DNA of 64,000 nt from the NCBI GenBank assembly GCA_021234535.1, contig CM037832.1, positions 3,455,359 to 3,519,358 on the forward strand, given 5' to 3'. Under the pieces are notes generated by a model that was not told where the DNA came from, ran no database searches, and was given only the letters and a program-made list of their open reading frames with translations. The position numbers and the translations under genes are program-made. Source of the stretch: Stichopus chloronotus (lineage: Eukaryota > Echinodermata > Holothuroidea > Aspidochirotida > Stichopodidae). Every line of letters begins with the position of its first letter. Within the stretch, counting starts at the first letter, position 1. This document shows positions 59,801 through 64,000 of the stretch, piece after piece.

Positions 59801-60995
59801 TTAAGTAAGTTTTCACGTCTAAGGGCATCCAAGTTCATAGCCTTCATGGAGCCGTTGTATCATGTACTCCCTGGATCATCCTCCTGTAGGCCTGTATGGC
59901 CTGTACAAGGTCTGTATGATCCATCCCACGGTGCTCGAATATGAACAACACATTTGTAATCCTTTCGTCAGCACTCTGAGGCGGATCACTGACGTATATC
60001 CTACGCGCTAAGCTTTAGTATCTTGTTTGGATTGTACCTTCAAACTGTTCCAGAATCAGTGTCTCTACAACAGGGTTCTATCGACGACAACTTAAACAGA
60101 ATCGAAACAAAAAGCAAAAAAAAAAAAAACGGAACAGGACAGAACAAAAACAATTGCATGATAATCAGACAGCATGAATGGTGAAAGCTGTAATGTATCG
60201 ACACATACATCAGGAATCCAATACTATCATGATCCTGGACCATTTGTGACGACATATGTGAAAAGGACTTCAGCATTATGCTTCACAATTTTTTTTTTAT
60301 CAGATACCGAAGAATTTATGTGTGTGCGAATGAATTTTCTGGTGACATTTATTTTTTTTTTAATTTTGTCATCGAGCTCGTCAAGTTCCCGCGTTTTTTT
60401 TTATTGAAAGTCTTAAAGAATCACACTATTGAGAATCATAGATCGTTTAAAACGTGATGATATTGAAAATGTCTGAAACCTCTTTGTTTGCCTGAAATAT
60501 TATATGTTTTAACATTTTCTACTTTTTTGTCTTCTTTTCAGATACTCATTATGGCCATGATACACAAAGATTGCAATCAGCAGTCACGAGTAGATTCTTA
60601 TTTTCAAAGTTACATAAATATATATTACCGTATCTATGTTTTTTCCTATATTGATCTTTTCTTCTTTCACAGGCCCTCCTACAGAGAACTGCAGCTGGGT
60701 TTACAGCCATTTTGTAATAGACGTAGGCCTATGTGTAATCTGTGACTTAGTTTGTGTCTGAATTTATTACATTTAAATGCAAATCTTAATGGCAAAATAT
60801 TTCTGAGTTTTGACCAATGTAAATATTTACGTATTTTCACGAAATATAACCATCTTTGTTACATAACATGGCTCTATGTGTGCCATATATTTCTTGATAC
60901 AGAAGGGTTTTATTTTGCACATTCTGGTCTCTCTTCCAAGCTGGTTTATTTTAATGTATGCATCTTTTCGACGTCGTCTTTGAAATTATGCACAG

Positions 60996-61112
60996 CTGAT
61001 CAAGTAGACTGCAAGTACAATTTCGATTGCTGGTTCGGGAACTGTGATAAACAATCTGGGGTTTGCACCTGTGACCAAGGTTGGACAAAGGATGACATCG
61101 GAATATGCAGAA
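60996..61112 (+). CDS. EGF-like domain exon of an unidentified extracellular protein
   Basis: After TATGCACAG the exon reads DQVDCKYNFDCWFGNCD, then GVCTCDQGW and ends ICR at donor GTAAGT. Six cysteines with spacing C-x5-C-x4-C-x6-C-x1-C-x10-C give one EGF-like domain. The exon is 117 nt with phase 1 at both ends, the symmetric class typical of shuffled EGF exons. Flanking exons of the same gene are not identified, apart from a possible terminal exon at 61912, so neither the protein nor its function can be named. EGF domains of this type are extracellular, held by three disulfides. Confidence 0.7.
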
Positions 61113-61157
61113 GTAAGTATGCTTAGTGTTTTTTAGAATATCGCCACATTCTTTCAA

Positions 61158-61350
61158 TAGCGATTATTTGATTAATCAAATTATTAATTTGACTAATCAG
61201 AATAATAAGTTCCTTCATGAAATTATTTATTTAATCATCAAACTGGTAATTTGATTCATAAAATTATTTTAATTAACCAAAAATTTAGTTTGAGTAATCA
61301 CCTTTTCAGTTGATTGATCAAATTATTCATTTAATTCGTCAAATTAAAAA
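61158..61350 (+). repeat. AT-rich degenerate tandem repeat TTAATCAAATTATT
   Basis: Units around (T)GATTAATCAAATTATTAATTTGA, each nearly palindromic, lie 45 bp after the EGF exon donor. Confidence 0.7.
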
Positions 61351-61911
61351 AAATGGCCTTCTTGTTTTTGAAACTTGAAAAAAAAAAAACTTCACATGGC
61401 CCTAGCAGACTTATGTACAATGCTGCCCTCACTCAAAGTAAAGTTTTGTTGCAGTTACTTGAACTGAGTATGACGCGCAAGTCTGTATTGACAGACGTTT
61501 TCAAGTGTTCATTTACCCAGGACAACCCCCATCCCCTCACACCCCTAGCCCCTCCTCCGAACAATTGCCCCCAAAAATTCCCAACTCAGATATTTCTCCC
61601 GCTGACTTAGGAAAAAGCGGTTTGTCAGCTCCCATGCGTGGGGGGGGGGGGGGTCTCAGCACGGTCCGCTGGCATTCCATCATCATGCATGTGTGCGGCC
61701 GGGTGCATTTGTCAAAACAAAAGGTCAACAGCTGCTGGGATCTGTGTGTAAGCATTACATAAGATTTGCTATAAAAAGGCGTAGTGATCGGTCACGCCAA
61801 CAACAATTTTGACTTTTTGCGATTCTGCAATTTCAAAAATTGTTCAGCCACGCGATTGAAGAAGATAATTTGACTCTATATCAAGGGTAATTTGTGTTTA
61901 ATTTTGTGTAG

Positions 61912-61985
61912 AGACTGATGACACATCATACTTACAATGTCAGAAACAAGTTGGTTGTGACGTTTCTCCTAATGCTTATCCCTAG
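61912..61985 (+). CDS. Possible terminal exon following the EGF-like exon
   Basis: A T-rich acceptor (TTTAATTTTGTGTAG) is followed, in the phase required by the EGF exon, by KTDDTSYLQCQKQVGC (K from the split codon), DVSPNAYP and a TAG stop at 61983-61985. This would give a short tail with two cysteines after the EGF domain. Evidence is only splice-site quality and phase fit; it may be intron. Confidence 0.3.
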
Positions 61986-63272
61986 GCATAGGCCTACTGT
62001 ATATAGATCCTACGCACATGTGCGAACATCGTTTCATCATTCGGATGTTTGGGTACATGTACCACAGGATCCGTTTCTGATATGGTAGTCCTAGCGTTAC
62101 TATGCATGCCCAAGTTGCCAAATGCAACAACAAGATTCCCCATAGGTGTATACTGCTGTGCTCACATACTACAGGCGAAGTGGTCAATAGTGTGTTGAAA
62201 ACCGAATCAACACTCAATAAAATTTGATTCGGAGCACCGCAAATTGTGGTCAGGTCTTCATGCCCCATCAAGTATAAGTAGTGCTAGGTCTAGGTTGCAA
62301 AGAAATCTCTCACTTATAGTTTTGGACAGATGATTTCTATGGCCTGGCGAAAAATTCTACTTTTGATAGTTAATAAAATTGTGCAAGGGTCTGGAGGGGA
62401 GGAGGAGTGGAAGAAGCATGTGGGTTGGGATGAGAAGCAATTTTTCTTCTTTTGTTTGTCTTAAGGCAAAGTGAAACCTATTCATAATTGTTCTTCTTGA
62501 CTTTCAAACAAAGGGTTGTGATACAGTATGTTTCACTGTCAGGGATTTATGCTGAAGGTCAGAATTTAGGATTTGGGCAATTGGAAAATTACTAAATTCA
62601 CTGAAGTACAGAAATTGGCTGTGCAACAGAAAACTAGTACACACATCTTGCCAGAGCTAGAGTTTGATAATGGTGTAACTTAAAGCTTAGTTGGCTTTGT
62701 GTCCCTCAATTGTGATTTATTCCTGTAAAAATGATTTTAATGATGTCATTTATGCTTTGCAAAGAAGATTATGGATGACAAAGGGACCAGCTTGAATGTG
62801 ATTTTCCTTTGTATCAAAATTGGCAAATGCTTAAGTGGAACTACTTTGCATACTGTTTGTGTTGGTTAGCAATCAGCTAGAGGGCTCAGCAAGTGGTGTG
62901 TGAATAAGGAGAAGTTAGTTTCAGTGGAAAGGGATCATTTGGTATCTTTTTTGATTCCACATTGCAACCACATGTCCTAATCCTCAGACCTCTTTGGTTA
63001 TGAGTGCAATACTGACTAAAATTTATGACTTGTAAAAGAATAGATAACCTCTTAGTGTCACAGTAAATTGAGCTGTGTGGACTTGAATGCACATTTACAC
63101 ACAAAGATGAAAGACACAAAGATGTCCATTCATCCAGCTCTGTGCTAAACGATCCTGTTTTAAGCACCCTGTCCTTTATTTATAGTGCCCATGGTTTGTT
63201 TCCTTCTTTTTTTGTTGCAAAATTAGAGACAACCCTATACAAAAAGTAGTACACAATATTTTATTTCTGTAG

Positions 63273-63525
63273 CGATTCATGATTTTGTGTAGCAAAGTCA
63301 GATGTGATACCAGACAAACTGTCCTCTGCGGGGTTTGTAGCAAACTTGGTGGACATTCTGACAATTATGGTGTACACCTCCCAGCAACATGCAGTGCAGG
63401 ACTCGACAAACTTCTTTACACCAGCTTAGAGTCTAGGCTCCTCCTGAACATCATGCAAGGTGCATCCATATCACATGATTCACTTCAGCTCATGCACCAA
63501 GTTTCAGAGATGGTGTCGTATCCAG
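63273..63525 (+). CDS. Possible exon, unrecognised protein
   Basis: A 253-nt open stretch between TTTATTTCTGTAG and CAG|GTACTG. It reads RFMILCSKVRC, then TVLCGVCSKLGG with closely spaced cysteines, then a leucine-rich, helix-like part (GLDKLLYTSLESRLLLNIMQ). Composition is more protein-like than surrounding frames and the donor phase (1) fits the EGF gene upstream, but no family was recognised and the acceptor context is ordinary. It could equally be a transposon-derived fragment. Confidence 0.3.
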
Positions 63526-63752
63526 GTACTGCATGACAATTTTACAACTCTAAACATGCTGTCTGTAGAACAGAGGGGAAATGTCGTTTCAAGTTTTTTC
63601 AGGCCATTTAGTTTGTGGAACTTTTCTTGCATGCTATACACCAGCTCGTGGTGGTTCTCTTAATTCTTACACATACTGTGGTAGGTTGGTCCCCTTTTTC
63701 TGTCATAACAGAATTTCTACCCTGCTGTATGTACATAACTATGCAATTTGAA

Positions 63753-64000
63753 GAGTGATGGTACCAAGAATGCGGGGAGGACATTCTCCCACAAGTCAGA
63801 ACCTCTTCCCCCCCCCCCCCCAGTTGCCCCTCAGCTGAAGTGACTTAGACAAAATACAACATGTAGGTGTTCTATATATTGATAATTTTGCAATTTACCT
63901 TTGTGTTTTAGGAAGTCCACGAGACTAAGTTTGTCACCCAGATATGCTGACACCTCAGAGCTTCTTGGAATTTTGCACCCATGTATCCCCAGCAGCCTTT
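63753..64000. mobile_element. Partial hAT-like element running off the window end
   Basis: Starts AGTGATGGTACCAAG followed by a G-rich then C-rich stretch, CAGTTGCCCCTCAGCTGAAGTGAC, AGGAAGTCCACGAGA and ATATGCTGACACCTCAGAGCTT. The same blocks in the same order are found at 55727-55910, so this is another, diverged copy of that family. Its right end lies outside. Confidence 0.7.

Larger units (their letters stand above)
50539..60995. other. RABIF 3' flank to EGF-like exon
   Basis: Includes the presumed RABIF 3' UTR, a 15-bp-stem hairpin (53420-53451) and a 1,086-bp hAT-like element (55727-56812). Small open frames (for example 57026-57394 and 59371-59586) show no family motif or splice support. 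Homopolymers of C, G, A and T are frequent. 5' exons of the EGF-containing gene may lie here but none was convincing. Confidence 0.5.

Noticed and set aside
60662..60745. Candidate exon after TTCTTTCACAG at 60673
   Set aside because: The acceptor is strong and one frame reads PPTENCSWVYSHF, but no acceptable donor in a phase compatible with the EGF exon follows.
1..64000. CRISPR arrays, operons, rRNA or tRNA genes, prokaryotic defence systems
   Set aside because: Repeats here are satellites and transposons without regular spacers. No ribosomal or transfer RNA gene was recognised, and the gene structure is animal-type with introns.

Overview
The window is eukaryotic nuclear DNA from an animal. 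Genes are broken into short exons with GT-AG introns, introns are long and full of decayed transposons, and no bacterial-style long ORFs or operons occur. The two recognisable protein families (trimeric purine nucleoside phosphorylase and MSS4/RABIF), AT-leaning composition, abundant small hAT-like and TTAA-flanked elements, and many TAGGCCTA/AACGTTA stretches suggest a marine invertebrate deuterostome such as an echinoderm or hemichordate. That placement is inference; nothing here fixes the species.

Left part (1-36,119, minus strand): two purine nucleoside phosphorylase (PNP) genes lie head to tail. The left one is cut by the window start: exon 2 (355-524) is certain, and a 14-nt coding exon 1 at 9136-9149 is predicted across an 8.6 kb intron. 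The right one is complete: six exons between 36,119 and 23,498 give an ORF of 290 residues (human PNP is 289) with every splice phase consistent. It carries Asp at the position of human Asn243, a residue that controls purine base choice, so altered substrate specificity is possible.

Middle (36,120-43,531): intergenic, head-to-head between PNP and RABIF. It holds a 276-bp tandem array split by a small TTAA-flanked element, a 785-bp hAT-like element split by a 1,085-bp probable solo LTR, a TA-flanked foldback element, and a CR1-like LINE 3' end lying inside a minisatellite.

Right part (43,532-64,000, plus strand): a two-exon RABIF/MSS4 gene (131 residues) with a 6.6 kb intron containing an 840-bp TTAA-flanked element. 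Beyond it is mostly non-coding DNA with a 1,086-bp hAT-like element, one EGF-like exon (60,996-61,112) of an otherwise unseen extracellular protein, a possible terminal exon at 61,912, and a possible unrecognised exon at 63,273.

I found no operon-like or defence-like system. The most notable signals are the PNP Asn-to-Asp change, the datable nested insertions with visible empty sites, repeat-borne DR1 nuclear-receptor motifs, and a shared TAGGCCTA/AACGTTA/AGTACTA-rich segment at the start of intron 1 of all three genes.
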